Positions 25,059 to 35,700 of a DNA stretch of 64,000 bases are shown here, piece after piece. The position numbers were made by a program, and so were the translations under genes. The stretch is from Candidatus Sabulitectum sp. (GTDB lineage Bacteria > Fermentibacterota > Fermentibacteria > Fermentibacterales > JCC-6): assembly GCA_021107435.1 (NCBI GenBank), contig JAIOSV010000116.1:1-64000 (forward strand), written 5' to 3'. Position 1 is the stretch's first letter, and every line of letters begins with the position of its first letter. The notes under the pieces were generated by a model. That model saw nothing but the letters and a program-made list of their open reading frames with translations, was not told the DNA's origin and made no database searches.

Positions 25059-26293
25059 CGGCGTCTTCTGCGGATGGCCTGGAAAACTCTTATAACAGTG
25101 TCAGCCAACCCTCTGGGTCTGTAAAACACAGGCCTGAACAGATCTTCACCGGGATGCAGTTTCTCTGACAGTGGCGCACCTTTGTAAAGCCTGATTGTGC
25201 CGATATTTATGAACGTATTCCCCCAACCCAGAAGGACTCTTGCCTTTGCCATGAAAAAGAATTTCTGAACAAGCGCGAAGAAATTCTCACCTGGAGAAGC
25301 ACTGAAAAAGTTCACTCCCACAGTCAATCCAGTTCTTCGGGCTTTTCTCACAGCGGGCCACAACCGTTTGAGATATCCCCCTTTCCCCATGAGTTTCCAG
25401 CCCTTTTCAGTAATAACATCCGGAGAGAAGTCAACCCACCTGCAACCTGCTTTGTAAATATCTTCAAGACTGTCCAGAGATACCGATTCCGACAACCACG
25501 CTCCCCATGCGGGAACATTCTCAACCTCGGAAATGGCAGTTACCAGCTGCGTATAGTAATCCTGCGGGTGATTAAACACGGAATCGACGAACATAAAGCT
25601 GTCGAAGCCCTGCTTTGTTATTTCTTCAATATCCCGGAGAACATGCTCTATGGGTCTTGTCCGAAAACCATTACCACCTAAAGACTTGTAAGTGCAGTAA
25701 GCGCAGTTGAAAACACACCCTCTTCTTGTCTGCACGCCTGCAGAACCTCTACCGGGATAATCGGTCGCGGGAAATATGCTGTAGTCCGGAAGTGGAATAC
25801 TGTCTAAAGAAGGTCTGGGCGGATTCGCAATACCCTGATGCAGCCAGGATGGTTCAGGGGCTCCGTTGAGATGATCGAGCAGCATCGGCAGAGCAAGCTC
25901 TCCCTCGCCAACCATGGCGATGTCTATTCGGGGCCATAGTTTCATTATTCTTTCAGGGTAAATAGAGAAACCGGCACCTCCGGCAATAACAGTGCCTTCC
26001 CAACCGCGCAGAACTTCCATTATCTCCCCAAAGGAATCCAGATACCAGTGGGTGACCGGATAGGAACTGTCATCAATATTCCTTACCGAAACAGCGACCA
26101 CTTCGGGATTAGTATTGTCAAGCTCTGCCTTTAGAGCTTTGCCGGGCGACTCTTTCAAGCTCAGATCTATCCCTGAACAATGGTGTGAGCCCAGCGCTCC
26201 AGCCAGATAGGCAAGTCCTATAGGATATATCGGGGCCTCTCTTCGACCTGCCGGAGACTGAACAAGAAGAACTCGCAAACAAACTCCATTCAT
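25055..26293 (-). CDS. B12-binding-domain radical SAM protein
   Basis: ATG at 26293 (MNGVCLRVLLVQSP) removes a non-conserved stretch of the track ORF and gives 412 residues. The first 140 residues are a Rossmann-like B12-binding domain (RVLLVQSPAGRREAPIYPIG, VIAGGAGFSIYPERIM). The radical SAM motif CVFNCAYC lies in QTRRGCVFNCAYCTYKSLGG. Such enzymes act in methylation or rearrangement of natural products, hopanoids, tRNA or lipids; the substrate cannot be told. It is first in a set with aroE and the HydE-like gene, overlapping aroE by four bases. Confidence 0.82.
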   Translation of the reverse strand: MNGVCLRVLLVQSPAGRREAPIYPIGLAYLAGALGSHHCSGIDLSLKESPGKALKAELDNTNPEVVAVSVRNIDDSSYPVTHWYLDSFGEIMEVLRGWEGTVIAGGAGFSIYPERIMKLWPRIDIAMVGEGELALPMLLDHLNGAPEPSWLHQGIANPPRPSLDSIPLPDYSIFPATDYPGRGSAGVQTRRGCVFNCAYCTYKSLGGNGFRTRPIEHVLRDIEEITKQGFDSFMFVDSVFNHPQDYYTQLVTAISEVENVPAWGAWLSESVSLDSLEDIYKAGCRWVDFSPDVITEKGWKLMGKGGYLKRLWPAVRKARRTGLTVGVNFFSASPGENFFALVQKFFFMAKARVLLGWGNTFINIGTIRLYKGAPLSEKLHPGEDLFRPVFYRPRGLADTVIRVFQAIRRRRR

Positions 26294-26343
26294 TTGACAT
26301 TTGCCTTTGCAAGGGTATTTACTATAATAAAAAAAACGCTGCT

Positions 26344-26649
26344 TTGCAGTGGAGGAATACTGATCTGGTATACAGTACTGAAGCAGGCTCCACTTGCGCA
26401 ACAGACACAGATGCGGAAGCCTTCCAAGCTGCGATCAAGACTGACTTCAGCTTTCAGCATGACACGCTCTGGGCGTATATTATTGTACCGGACAACAATC
26501 TAAGACTGACCATGCTGGCGAACGCTCACACATACAACCACGCAGGACAACAGATGTCATCCGAGGCGAATGTTGTGCTTTATGGAAGCACAACTTCTCT
26601 GCCGAAATCTTCTGTAATGATCTGGATAAACTCACTGTTCCCGGAGTAA
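26344..26649 (+). pseudogene. Fragment-like open frame in the 463-base gap before the HD-GYP gene
   Basis: The region 26294-26756 separates divergent genes. The only coding-like frame is this one, from TTG 26344, with a GGAGG nearby but no ATG. Its peptide (DTDAEAFQAAIKTDFSFQHD, then VPDNNLRLTMLANAHTYNHA and GQQMSSEANVVLYG) has even composition and strand-like patterns, as if it were the C-terminal part of a larger secreted domain. I do not recognise it. It may be a decayed gene. A TTGACA at 26294 and TATAAT-like elements in the left part are likely promoter parts, but the spacing (23) is poor. Confidence 0.3.
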
Positions 26650-26756
26650 CAGAGAGTACCCTTGCGTCCTGTACAGTAAACAACATATTTATCAGATGAT
26701 ACTTGACATGACACTATCAATGGGAGTTTCAAATAGGTAAAAGAATAAATAAGAGG

Positions 26757-28223
26757 ATGACGCTCTGTCTTATCACAGGGGTACTGCTTACCATCTGTTC
26801 AGCTCTGGTCTCCCGGAGTACAGCCGTTTCTGCGTTGATATGCAGTGTTGGTATTGCTTCTTCATTTCTTGTGTTTGAGATGAAAAGTGGTCCACTTACT
26901 CTTTTCCCTGTGCTGTCCTGGCTCGCGTTCGTCTTTGGAGGCACCATTCCAGGCATTCTAACTGCTATGGCTTCTATGACTCTGGGATTGTGCTTTCACT
27001 GGAAATCTATTCAAATCAGAGTTCTTTTCTTCAGCTACCTGCCGGTAGCTGTGCTGTTTGCTGCGGCAGTTTCTACTGATACGCCCATCTGGCCGGGAAG
27101 CCTGCTTCTTATTCCGGCAGGAATTCTGCTCCAGACTCTGTTCCTTGTATGTATCCGCAGCATCTCACAAAATTCCATTGTAACGATTTTAACTGCCTGG
27201 CTCATAAATGGAATATTCGCCTTCATCATCCGATTCTTCCTTTTGGAAAGTGGTTTTGCAGGAGGACTCCTTGTTCTGTTTGTTATGCTGATCTCTCTCT
27301 TATACGATTTCCGTTCCCGAAGCCGCCTGAACATGTACACAGGAAGAATAAGAACGTTGTCTCTCCAGAACAAACTTGTAAGCTTTCTTTACAAAAATGA
27401 TGACAGCTTCCCGCTATTTTTAATGGACGGTGTTCATGCCTGGACAATGCAGGGCAAACCGGCAGCCATTGGGACTCTAAAAACTCCCTCCAGTACTTAC
27501 GAAATTGAGAAGCATGGAGAATGGCATATCGTTTCAACGGAAAACTCAGTTTTCATCGCTGGCGGAGATGCTGCCGCTGAGCTGAAATCCCTGAAGTGTG
27601 CTGACTTGAAAGAAACCCTCAAACTGCTCGAAACTGTCTGGAAAGCTTCCTTCAGCAAAAGAAGGCTGGAAAACGCATTTCTTGGCGCCGCGTTGATGTT
27701 TGTACAACTCGCGGACAGGAGAGACTCGGACACACACCATCACTCCATTAGAGTTTCACAGATGGCAGAGAAACTCGCGACAATCCTGGGACTCCCTGAA
27801 AGCGATATCTTGCAATTGAGGGTTGGTGCTTTACTCCATGACATAGGAAAGCTTGCCGTTCCCGCCAGCTTGATAATGAAGAAAGGTCTTCTTACCAGGA
27901 CAGAAAGAACTATCATAGAAACACACCCCGGAGCTGGAGCAAAACTGCTTGGAGTGATGCAGAGGTATAATGAGGCATCAGCAATAGTCCACCAGCACCA
28001 TGAGCGCATTGATGGAAGCGGATATCCGGACGGTCTTACCGGTTCCTCCATCTCCCTGTACGCAAGAATAGTTGCAGTGGCAGACGTGTTTGATGCTATT
28101 ACTTCTCCCAGAGCCTATCATCAGGGCAAACCTGATTTAAACGCTCTGGAGGAAATAAAGAAATACAGAGGAACTTACTTTGACGCTGCTGTTGTCGATG
28201 CACTGGAGGAACTTCTGCTGTGA
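26757..28223 (+). CDS. Membrane HD-GYP phosphodiesterase
   Basis: The first 180 residues carry about six transmembrane helices (MTLCLITGVLLTICSALVSR and following). A linker of about 140 residues leads to a full HD-GYP domain: HHHSIRVSQMAEKL, HD at 361-362 in LLHDIGKLAVP, IIETHPGAGAKLL, and HHERIDGSGYPDGLTG with the GYP motif intact. HD-GYP enzymes hydrolyse cyclic di-GMP, or cGAMP in some lineages. GAGG directly abuts the ATG, so initiation is odd; a non-ATG start slightly upstream is possible. It is followed, with a GTGA overlap, by a degenerate paralogue. Confidence 0.88.
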   Translation: MTLCLITGVLLTICSALVSRSTAVSALICSVGIASSFLVFEMKSGPLTLFPVLSWLAFVFGGTIPGILTAMASMTLGLCFHWKSIQIRVLFFSYLPVAVLFAAAVSTDTPIWPGSLLLIPAGILLQTLFLVCIRSISQNSIVTILTAWLINGIFAFIIRFFLLESGFAGGLLVLFVMLISLLYDFRSRSRLNMYTGRIRTLSLQNKLVSFLYKNDDSFPLFLMDGVHAWTMQGKPAAIGTLKTPSSTYEIEKHGEWHIVSTENSVFIAGGDAAAELKSLKCADLKETLKLLETVWKASFSKRRLENAFLGAALMFVQLADRRDSDTHHHSIRVSQMAEKLATILGLPESDILQLRVGALLHDIGKLAVPASLIMKKGLLTRTERTIIETHPGAGAKLLGVMQRYNEASAIVHQHHERIDGSGYPDGLTGSSISLYARIVAVADVFDAITSPRAYHQGKPDLNALEEIKKYRGTYFDAAVVDALEELLL

Positions 28224-29701
28224 GATCTGAATCAAAATACCTGATAGCCGCTGTTGCCCTTACTTCCTTTTTCTTTGTTTTCCCGCCAGCGGAGCACAGG
28301 CTTCCAGACTCAACAGAGTCTCTTGTTCTTCTTCTCCTGGCTTCAGTGGGAATCCTGCTATCCAGAATCTTTGTTCTTTCATCGGACAACAGCGACAAGA
28401 TCGGAATTGAACCGGCTGTAATAGTTTGTCTGGCAGCCTGGAACAGCTCTTTTCTGATCTATCCTATTACTGCTCTCCTGTCTTTCAGCGGAAGCATTCT
28501 CAATTCAATTCGTATGGAAAAAAAGTTGTCTGCTGAAATACCACTGGCGATTTTTCAGGGAGTATCCTTTGCTTTTCTACTGAGATTCAGTTCCTTTGCC
28601 TATTGGAATTTTCTCGATTCCTGGGTCACTCTGGGGGCAGTCCACGCCTACACCGGCATGGTTGCTGTTGTTATCCCTGTTACGCTGCTGAGATGCATCT
28701 CAGTATGCTATTTCAGCAGTAGAAAAAGTAATTTTATAGAAATTATGAAGAAGAACATCCTGCTGAATGCCTTTATTCTTCTGCTTGCCACACCCTCCGC
28801 TCTTGCGATTCTTCTTGGGGAAACTTCTATCCGGATTCTAATTTCCTGCGCTTTCGGACTGTTCTCCATGCTTGTTGTTCATGCTATAAATCTGAGACAA
28901 AACAGATCAGCCCACGAGAAAACCGATGAACTTGAAACTGTATTCAGACTGAAGGAACTGTCCGGCAATCTTTTTTCCGCAACATCAGAAATGGATGTGC
29001 TGAGAGCGCTCAGCAGGGCTGTATCCACCGCCTGGGGCTGTCGGGCAGCTGTACAGTGGAAATCTTTAACGTATTTCGAAGGTGAGAAGTGGGACACAAC
29101 CAATACGGTAAACATCCGGCACAGTACCGGTCTCAGTATCTGGGTTGATTCCTTCAGCTCCACAGTTCCGCTGTACATGGAATCATTCCTGAACAGGGCA
29201 GTTCCCGTTCTTACCGGTCTTGAAGCTGAAAAAAGGATGAAGAAAACATCATGGGAATCAATGGAAACACTGATCTCATTTGTTGAACAGAACAACAGCG
29301 ATTTCGCGGGTTTCAGCAGAAGAGTAGCCACAACAGCGACCATACTCTGCCGGGCGCTTGATATGGATCTCTGGTACGAAGACTGTATGCGCCTCGCGGG
29401 TCTGCTTCACATGATCTCTCTACCGAAAAATATTGAAGAAAACATTCAGGAGCAGACTCATGCTCTCCCGGAGATAACCCGCCAGGCACTTGAGGGAATG
29501 GCGGAACACTGGAGCGGTACGGGTTCCACCGGAAAGCTCCAGGATGAGATACCTCTTCCCGCGAGGATTCTTGCGGTGAGTATTGCCTGGGAAAAGGCTA
29601 TGAACTCTGGAACAGCCATGGCTGTCAGAGACATGAATATGAGAGCGGGAACCCTTTACGATCCCCGCCTCGCGAAACTTGTTATTCAACTGAATGGCTA
29701 A
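28220..29701 (+). CDS. Degenerate HD-GYP-like membrane protein
   Basis: GTG at 28220 overlaps the previous stop (GTGA). The layout copies the upstream gene: about 180 residues of membrane helices, a linker that reads like a GAF-type domain (LKELSGNLFSATSEMDVLRA), then an HD-GYP-like region. The catalytic residues are gone: HDIGK is LHMISL, and HHERxDGSGYP is AEHWSGTGSTGKL. It should not hydrolyse cyclic di-GMP but might bind it or pair with its active neighbour. At 493 residues it nearly equals the partner in size, as if from a tandem duplication followed by loss of the active site. Confidence 0.75.
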   Translation: MRSESKYLIAAVALTSFFFVFPPAEHRLPDSTESLVLLLLASVGILLSRIFVLSSDNSDKIGIEPAVIVCLAAWNSSFLIYPITALLSFSGSILNSIRMEKKLSAEIPLAIFQGVSFAFLLRFSSFAYWNFLDSWVTLGAVHAYTGMVAVVIPVTLLRCISVCYFSSRKSNFIEIMKKNILLNAFILLLATPSALAILLGETSIRILISCAFGLFSMLVVHAINLRQNRSAHEKTDELETVFRLKELSGNLFSATSEMDVLRALSRAVSTAWGCRAAVQWKSLTYFEGEKWDTTNTVNIRHSTGLSIWVDSFSSTVPLYMESFLNRAVPVLTGLEAEKRMKKTSWESMETLISFVEQNNSDFAGFSRRVATTATILCRALDMDLWYEDCMRLAGLLHMISLPKNIEENIQEQTHALPEITRQALEGMAEHWSGTGSTGKLQDEIPLPARILAVSIAWEKAMNSGTAMAVRDMNMRAGTLYDPRLAKLVIQLNG

Positions 29702-29769
29702 CAGCAATACACCTGCAAAAAATGCCTGAAACTTTCGTGATTGTCTGCCCTGCTTAAAAACACTACTTG

Positions 29770-31170
29770 TCAAACTCTGTCATCTTCTATTTCAAAACCC
29801 TCCCGCTCGGGAGGATCCATGATCCAGCTGTACACATTCCACCTGCCCAGCATTGGAAAGTAGGGAGGATGCAGAGCGCCAAGCCCCTGTTCCCATGAGT
29901 TTCCCAGCTCATATCCTCTGTTCACTGATGACAAACGGCCCATCGTTCTTTCCGCAAGACTTCCTGACACGGTAACTCTTGTCAGATCTTCCGGTATGTT
30001 TGGCGTTCTGGCGTAGAATGAACCGGAAGGAGCCACAAGGCAAGCCCTGATAAGCAGTCCCTGATTCGTTTCTATTTGCCATCGCCCGGGCCAGTCACTG
30101 CCTCCTGTTTCATCCGGATCCGCTGAAATAATGATGTTTCCAAGAGCTACCAGACCAAGCGGTCCTCCTGAGCCAACCGCGCCTCCGTCGATTCCTCCCC
30201 CTATCTCCATATCGTTAACAGCGATAATGGTAAGCGGATGGTCAGGTCTTCTCACTGTCTTTATCGTTACAGGTGAGAAACCGTTTCGAGCAATCACCAG
30301 ATTCACATCGGCAAGTTCAACTGTTTCCTCCGGAGCAGTCCGGTTTGCTCTGAACACCAGCTTCTCTCCCTCAATAAGAATTCTCTCTGCATTAATACGA
30401 ACGGTGCCACTCGGAGCTGAACCGGCAACAAGACCACTGAAGTGAGCTGCCATCCTCGCAAAATCAATTTCCGGCGCGGAAACCCTCCAGTAAGGACTGC
30501 CCTGCCTGTGCAGTGAGTATGGTCTCACCCATATGCTGCTGCCCGGCGGATGGGGCAGGTTGGATGCTCCCCCTCCCGCGAAGCTGAATCCTCCTGCGGC
30601 GGTTGTGGAAATCATGGAGACACTGGGGTCGTCTGTGGAATCAGGCGAATAGCTGCTGAAGTGGATCATTCCGTTGGAATGAACAGGGCCGTTCACAATT
30701 CTTCCATCCACAAAGTAGCCTTCGGGAATGCCGTTTTCAGTAAGCAGTGCATAACTGGACGGGTAGGCGGGAGTCGCCCTTAACTCAACATCAACGGTGA
30801 TATCCCCGGAAAGTCCCCGGGCTCGCACCTCCACCGCTCCATTACTGCAGAAACCACCCGCTCCGTTAATAGGATCAACAACGATAAAGACACTGCCACA
30901 GTCCGGAATACCAATCCATCCGGCACTGTCGCCTTCCATTCTGATAACGAACGGAGTACCGTCGGGGGGAATGGATTCCATAGCGGAAAGGTGATGAAGA
31001 GCCAGAGCAGTTCCTGCCTCGGCAGCCACTTCCGCACGTATCCTGTTCATCCTGAAGAGGCCCGCACGCATACTCATCTGAAAGTAAGTGTACGCCACTC
31101 CGGTAAGAACAAACAGCACTGCCGCTGCCCCGACCACCATGGCCAGCACACTTCCTCTTTCACGCTTCAC
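29770..31170 (-). CDS. PilX/DUF4900-like minor pilus protein
   Basis: The track ORF starts at 31218; GTG at 31170 has GGAG seven bases upstream and starts MKRERGSVLAMVVGAAAVLF, giving 466 residues with the membrane helix at the right place. This N-terminus, a short positive stretch then a long hydrophobic helix, is the PilX_N / DUF4900 type and lacks a clear Gly-Phe-Thr-Leu-Glu prepilin site. The body is beta-rich: GYFVDGRIVNGPVHSNGMIH, VVRDNRTAPEE-like strands, GGSDWPGRWQIETNQGLLIR. DUF4900-type proteins occur in type IV pilus operons. It is the last of six genes in this operon. Confidence 0.65.
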   Translation of the reverse strand: MKRERGSVLAMVVGAAAVLFVLTGVAYTYFQMSMRAGLFRMNRIRAEVAAEAGTALALHHLSAMESIPPDGTPFVIRMEGDSAGWIGIPDCGSVFIVVDPINGAGGFCSNGAVEVRARGLSGDITVDVELRATPAYPSSYALLTENGIPEGYFVDGRIVNGPVHSNGMIHFSSYSPDSTDDPSVSMISTTAAGGFSFAGGGASNLPHPPGSSIWVRPYSLHRQGSPYWRVSAPEIDFARMAAHFSGLVAGSAPSGTVRINAERILIEGEKLVFRANRTAPEETVELADVNLVIARNGFSPVTIKTVRRPDHPLTIIAVNDMEIGGGIDGGAVGSGGPLGLVALGNIIISADPDETGGSDWPGRWQIETNQGLLIRACLVAPSGSFYARTPNIPEDLTRVTVSGSLAERTMGRLSSVNRGYELGNSWEQGLGALHPPYFPMLGRWNVYSWIMDPPEREGFEIEDDRV

Positions 31171-31250
31171 GTAGATGCTCCATTCACTCCCGGAAAGTTC
31201 CTTCCCCGTGCCTGTCAAGCGTTATACCAGCACCAATACATGACGGGGTA

Positions 31251-32714
31251 CTAGTACCCCCCCGTAATACCGTTCTTAACATCACCGATACTCATGTCAT
31301 GCTTCTCTGCCCACATCGTTGTGTTCCAGTTGGCGGTTGTGGGAAAAAACGGCGGATGCATGTAGAGAAGCCTGGGGTCGAAGTAAACGGCCATGTTGAA
31401 CCCCGCGTTGCCAGTACTTGTGTATCCCTCCTCCTGAACCATGTAGCCGCCTACTATCCGGAATTCATGGACTCCCGAGGGCTCCCAGTATTTTTCTGCC
31501 AGTATATCCCCTTCCAGAGCAACCACAACAGCGTAGTAGGAGAAACTGGAGTCTGTGTCAATATGGTAGCGTGTGCTGCCCCAGGCGCTCTGGTTACCGG
31601 GATAATCCGCGATAACCAGATCACCCTCAACTGTCATAATTCCCAGAAGATTCTCGTTGTCGGGATCCTGAGGATCGTCATTCTCGTAGATCAGAGGACC
31701 TGACATGTACACATCTCCAATTGTACCGACGGTAAGCGCCATATCAAGTCCCTGATTCTGATCTCCGCGAAGATAAAAATAGTCACCGGGGTCGTTTTCA
31801 ATCCACACAACGGGATTGTCCATACCTCCAAGCGGATACGCGACCTCGGAAATCAACGTAGTATCAGTCTTAACAAAAAGGGTGTCACCTTTAAGAGCCA
31901 ATCTTGATCCGTTGGGCACTTCGGTTTCAGTAAGAGACAGCCCGTCAGCCTGGGCGGCGTTCTTGACTCCTTCCCAGTTAAGCTCATCCATTCCAAATGG
32001 AATCGGGTCTACGCCAAGATCAAAGTATGGAGCGCCCAGAATCAGCCTGTTGTATGGGCGCATCTGAAGGTTGCCTGCGGCCGGCGTTGTCTCATGTGAT
32101 CCTGCTCCCCAGCCGTAAACATAGTAATCGGAAGTAAGTTCAAAACTGTAGAAGAATACATCGTTATCGTGGGACGCGCTGTTGCTGACAAGTCGTACCG
32201 GTCCGTTGGCGTAGAAGGGACCGTCAAAACGGTACCCGTCAACATATGCTCCGTCAAGTGACGGATTATCCATGAAGACAGAGAACCTGGCCAGATTCTC
32301 GGGCATAACGATGGTCTCCATACCATATGATTCAATGGTACTTCCTGAAACGAAGGCTACACATCTTATCATAAAGGCATTAGCCATAATGAGTTTATAG
32401 TTTTTGTTATTGGGGTCAACTGCAGCGTAAACGCCGCCCATACCCCCCGGCAGCGTAAACAGTGAAGTTTCCGTACCCAGAATATCCTGTGGAATGGTGT
32501 CAGTAGGAAGCGTGGCGCCGGCAACAAGCATGTGTGTGGCCAGGTTGAGACCTGCCTCCGCTGAAAGCTTTGCCTGCATTCTCTCACGTGTCCAGAGCTG
32601 AGTATCGGCATTTCCCTTGAAGTACTGGTACGCGCCAGCGGTAAGAATGATAAGAAAAATAGACGAAATCAGAACCAGAACCAGAGCTGAGCCTCTTCTG
32701 TGTATTGTGTTCAT
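31251..32714 (-). CDS. PilX/DUF4900-like minor pilus protein
   Basis: ATG at 32714 has AGGAGG six bases upstream and starts MNTIHRRGSALVLVLISSIF, giving 487 residues. Layout matches the next gene in the operon: basic start, one helix, then LSAEAGLNLATHMLVAGATL, GAYVDGYRFDGPFYANGPVR, and NLLGIMTVEGDLVIADYPGN. The shared VDGxxxxGPxxxNGxxH/xR core and the C-terminal MHPPFFPTTANW versus LHPPYFPMLGRW ending show that the two are paralogues. They are likely minor components of the pilus tip or its assembly site. Confidence 0.65.
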   Translation of the reverse strand: MNTIHRRGSALVLVLISSIFLIILTAGAYQYFKGNADTQLWTRERMQAKLSAEAGLNLATHMLVAGATLPTDTIPQDILGTETSLFTLPGGMGGVYAAVDPNNKNYKLIMANAFMIRCVAFVSGSTIESYGMETIVMPENLARFSVFMDNPSLDGAYVDGYRFDGPFYANGPVRLVSNSASHDNDVFFYSFELTSDYYVYGWGAGSHETTPAAGNLQMRPYNRLILGAPYFDLGVDPIPFGMDELNWEGVKNAAQADGLSLTETEVPNGSRLALKGDTLFVKTDTTLISEVAYPLGGMDNPVVWIENDPGDYFYLRGDQNQGLDMALTVGTIGDVYMSGPLIYENDDPQDPDNENLLGIMTVEGDLVIADYPGNQSAWGSTRYHIDTDSSFSYYAVVVALEGDILAEKYWEPSGVHEFRIVGGYMVQEEGYTSTGNAGFNMAVYFDPRLLYMHPPFFPTTANWNTTMWAEKHDMSIGDVKNGITGGY

Positions 32715-32724
32715 CAGCAACCTC

Positions 32725-35700
32725 CTAATTCGAATCACGGCCGTAGAAACCGACGTTGTCGATATTCCAGCCGCCTTTATTTGCGAAAGGTCCTGAATCC
32801 ATAAGGAACCGGATGAAGTAATAGTTTTTACCGTCTGCTATGCCCTGCTCGAAATACGGTGTCAATTGAATCACATCCTGTTCCCAGCCATCGTCAAGCT
32901 GGACATACTCAGCCACCTTTATCCAGTCGCTCTCCGCAGTTGGGGGAACGATGGAATCAGTGAAGGCAATATGTATTCTTGCCCAGTCATTCAATGCCAT
33001 TTTCAGGCATCTGTCGTATGCCAGACTGATGGAATCGTAAACAGCGGCATCAGCCAGATCGTACGGGTATGAATGGATCCAGCACCATGCGTCATCCATG
33101 TAGTATCCGTCATCCGTAAGATCATTACCCGCGATGTTGTTCTGGTTGGAAGGCAGAAGCGCAGGATCAATATCCGGTATGAACACTGGCGCTCCAATTT
33201 CCCAGTCATCGTTAGTTCCCCCGTGAACCCATGCAACTTCCGAGCTGAATCCCATTTCTGAGAGAAGGTACAACCCCTCAAAATCGCTGAAGTTTGCGGT
33301 GAAACTCAGGGGCACATCACTGTTGGCTCCTGTAGAATCAGCGTCAATGAGTATCTGCCCGTGGTTAAGGGTGTTGAGCATGAACGCCGGTCTGTTATCT
33401 CCCACCTTGAGCAAGCCGGGATCACCTCCGGGAGATGTTTCCCATCTGGTCATGTTCTCACGGTACGCGGTAACCCAGGTGTAGGCCGGGGTAAGTGCGG
33501 TTTGACTCATCTCCAGTTTAACCTGCAGATTGGTAGCCAGGAGAACAACGAAATCTTCGTCAAGATCGATTGTCACCCAGTTTCCAGCACCAGGAGGAGT
33601 TATATTATAGGTACCGCAAAATGTGAGCTGGTTTTTATCCCACTCACCGCTTGCGGCAAAGCAGGTCTCGGCAACCCGGCCAAGGTAAACATCCACCTGG
33701 TCGAAGTCCCAGGTTCCGCCGGGGTTTGTAAGCTTGAACCCTATGGACTCGACTACCAGCCCTTCAACGACACCGGTCGCTGCAAAGTTGTCCAGTGCCC
33801 AGCCTCCTCTGACACCGTTGTCATCTGAATGGAACATGAACCTGAATCTAACCGACTGCCCCACGTATGGCTCAAGTGAAAGTTTCGTTGTATTCTGAGC
33901 AATGAAGCCGGTATAGGCACCGTGTCCGTTGTAGAAACTGTTGTAAGTGGAGGTCTCAACCACCTGCCATGTTGAACCTCCATTGGTGGATACTTCAACC
34001 CAGCAGAAGTCGAAACCTGCCTCCAGGTCAATTGCCTGTTCAAATGCCAGTTCGGCTTCCTCTGTATTGATTGGAATACCGAACTCGGGAGATTCCAGCC
34101 AGCAGTCAACGGAGTTGCTGTATTCAGTAAGATTGTTGGCGTGGAGAGTGTATTTGTGATCACCGAGAATTCTCTCCAGAAGCCAGTCGTCTTTTTCACC
34201 GGATACCACAGGCCCGTGACTCCAGCCCGGAGCTTCGTAAATCGCGCCGATATATCCGAGTTCAAAATTCTTCCAGAGAATACCGTATTGAGCCCACGGG
34301 CCAATGCCGTACTGACTCAAGGCAATCGCGAAGTCAGAAGAGAACTCAATTCCCAGCGCCGCGGCCTCGTCATCAAGATCAATGTGCAGATTCTGATAGC
34401 CTCCGCTGGAAGATGGAGTGCCGATACGGTTCATGCTCGCGGTGTTGTTGTTGGCGAGTATAGAGATGTCATCAAAACTCATTCCGGCGTGGGCTGTAGC
34501 ACTGCTGGCACTGTTGTCATCATATTGACCGAAAATCACATAGATAGTTGGCGGCATGACGCCCGGAGGGACAAATGTGTAATTACCTCCGTACCAGTCG
34601 CCGTTGGATTGAGTACCCGGAAGCAGGTTAACATAATCCTCAATGGGGTCAACGATACTGTTTCCGTAGCTCCATCCGATGAAGTCTCCCTCGCCGGTAG
34701 CGGCATTGTAGTTGTCGGTAGCATCCCCGTGATCACTCATCAGGTAGCTGACACTGATGGGAACACCGTCATCAAGAGTGGAAGTATCCAGCTCAAAAAT
34801 CATTCGAACCCTGTTGTACTCACCGCTTACCTCACTGTCCATAGTGACGAATCTGGTTGAGTTACCGCCCCAGTTGGGATCGGGGCAGTGAATTCTGTGA
34901 CGACCGTGAGCGTCTCCCCAGAATGTCACATCGCCACCGCCAAGCGGAAGGTTCTCGAAATTCTGTGATACCAGGTTCACCACTGAACCGCTGCCTGTTA
35001 CAAGGAAAACCCCTTCTTCAGAGCTGATGGTCTCTGTGGTACCCCTCCAGGTTTTCAGCCTTATGTAAAGATCATCTCCCGCTGTTGTGTAGTTGGAAAG
35101 GTCAAGAATGGAAGCGACAGTGTTGCGATCCCAGGCTCCGACAGCGGATCTGTCGGTTTGAAGCACATTGTCCGGCATTCTGATTACCCGGCCTGACCCG
35201 GAGGAAAAGAATGACCACATCATTTCGGCGCCTCCACCGACCACAAAGTCAGTGTAAAGCGTTATTGAATCGGGAAGCCACGCTCCACCCTCCAGACTGT
35301 CTTCCCAGAAGGTCATAAGCACATCACCGGGAGATTCCCCTTCAAATCCCTCCTTGTTGATCTCTTCTCCCAGTGGAGGAGTGGTGGGTCCCGGAAGATT
35401 CCACATAATCACGTTGAGAAGGAATTGCTTCCCCCGCATGCTGTAGTTTTCAAAATCAGGCGCACAGTAGTGAACCCGTCTTAATTCAAGATTGAACTCA
35501 TCAATCACGGACACGCCCGAAAGGGAAAGACCGTCGAAGTCTGTAATAAGCTCTGTTCCCGCTGTCAGCGCGCCCAGGGTAGTAACGTACCTGCCTGGAG
35601 CAGCATCGTAAATATCGAAGGTGTCCGGAAGAAGGTCATGTATCGGATGGGGCTTATTGACCGGGAACATCTCACAAACATTGTTGTTCTGGAAACCCGG

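Noticed and set aside
26294-26343. TTGACA with TATAAT as promoter for the 26344 frame
   Set aside because: Spacing is 23 bases, outside the working range; the elements may belong to the divergent genes instead.
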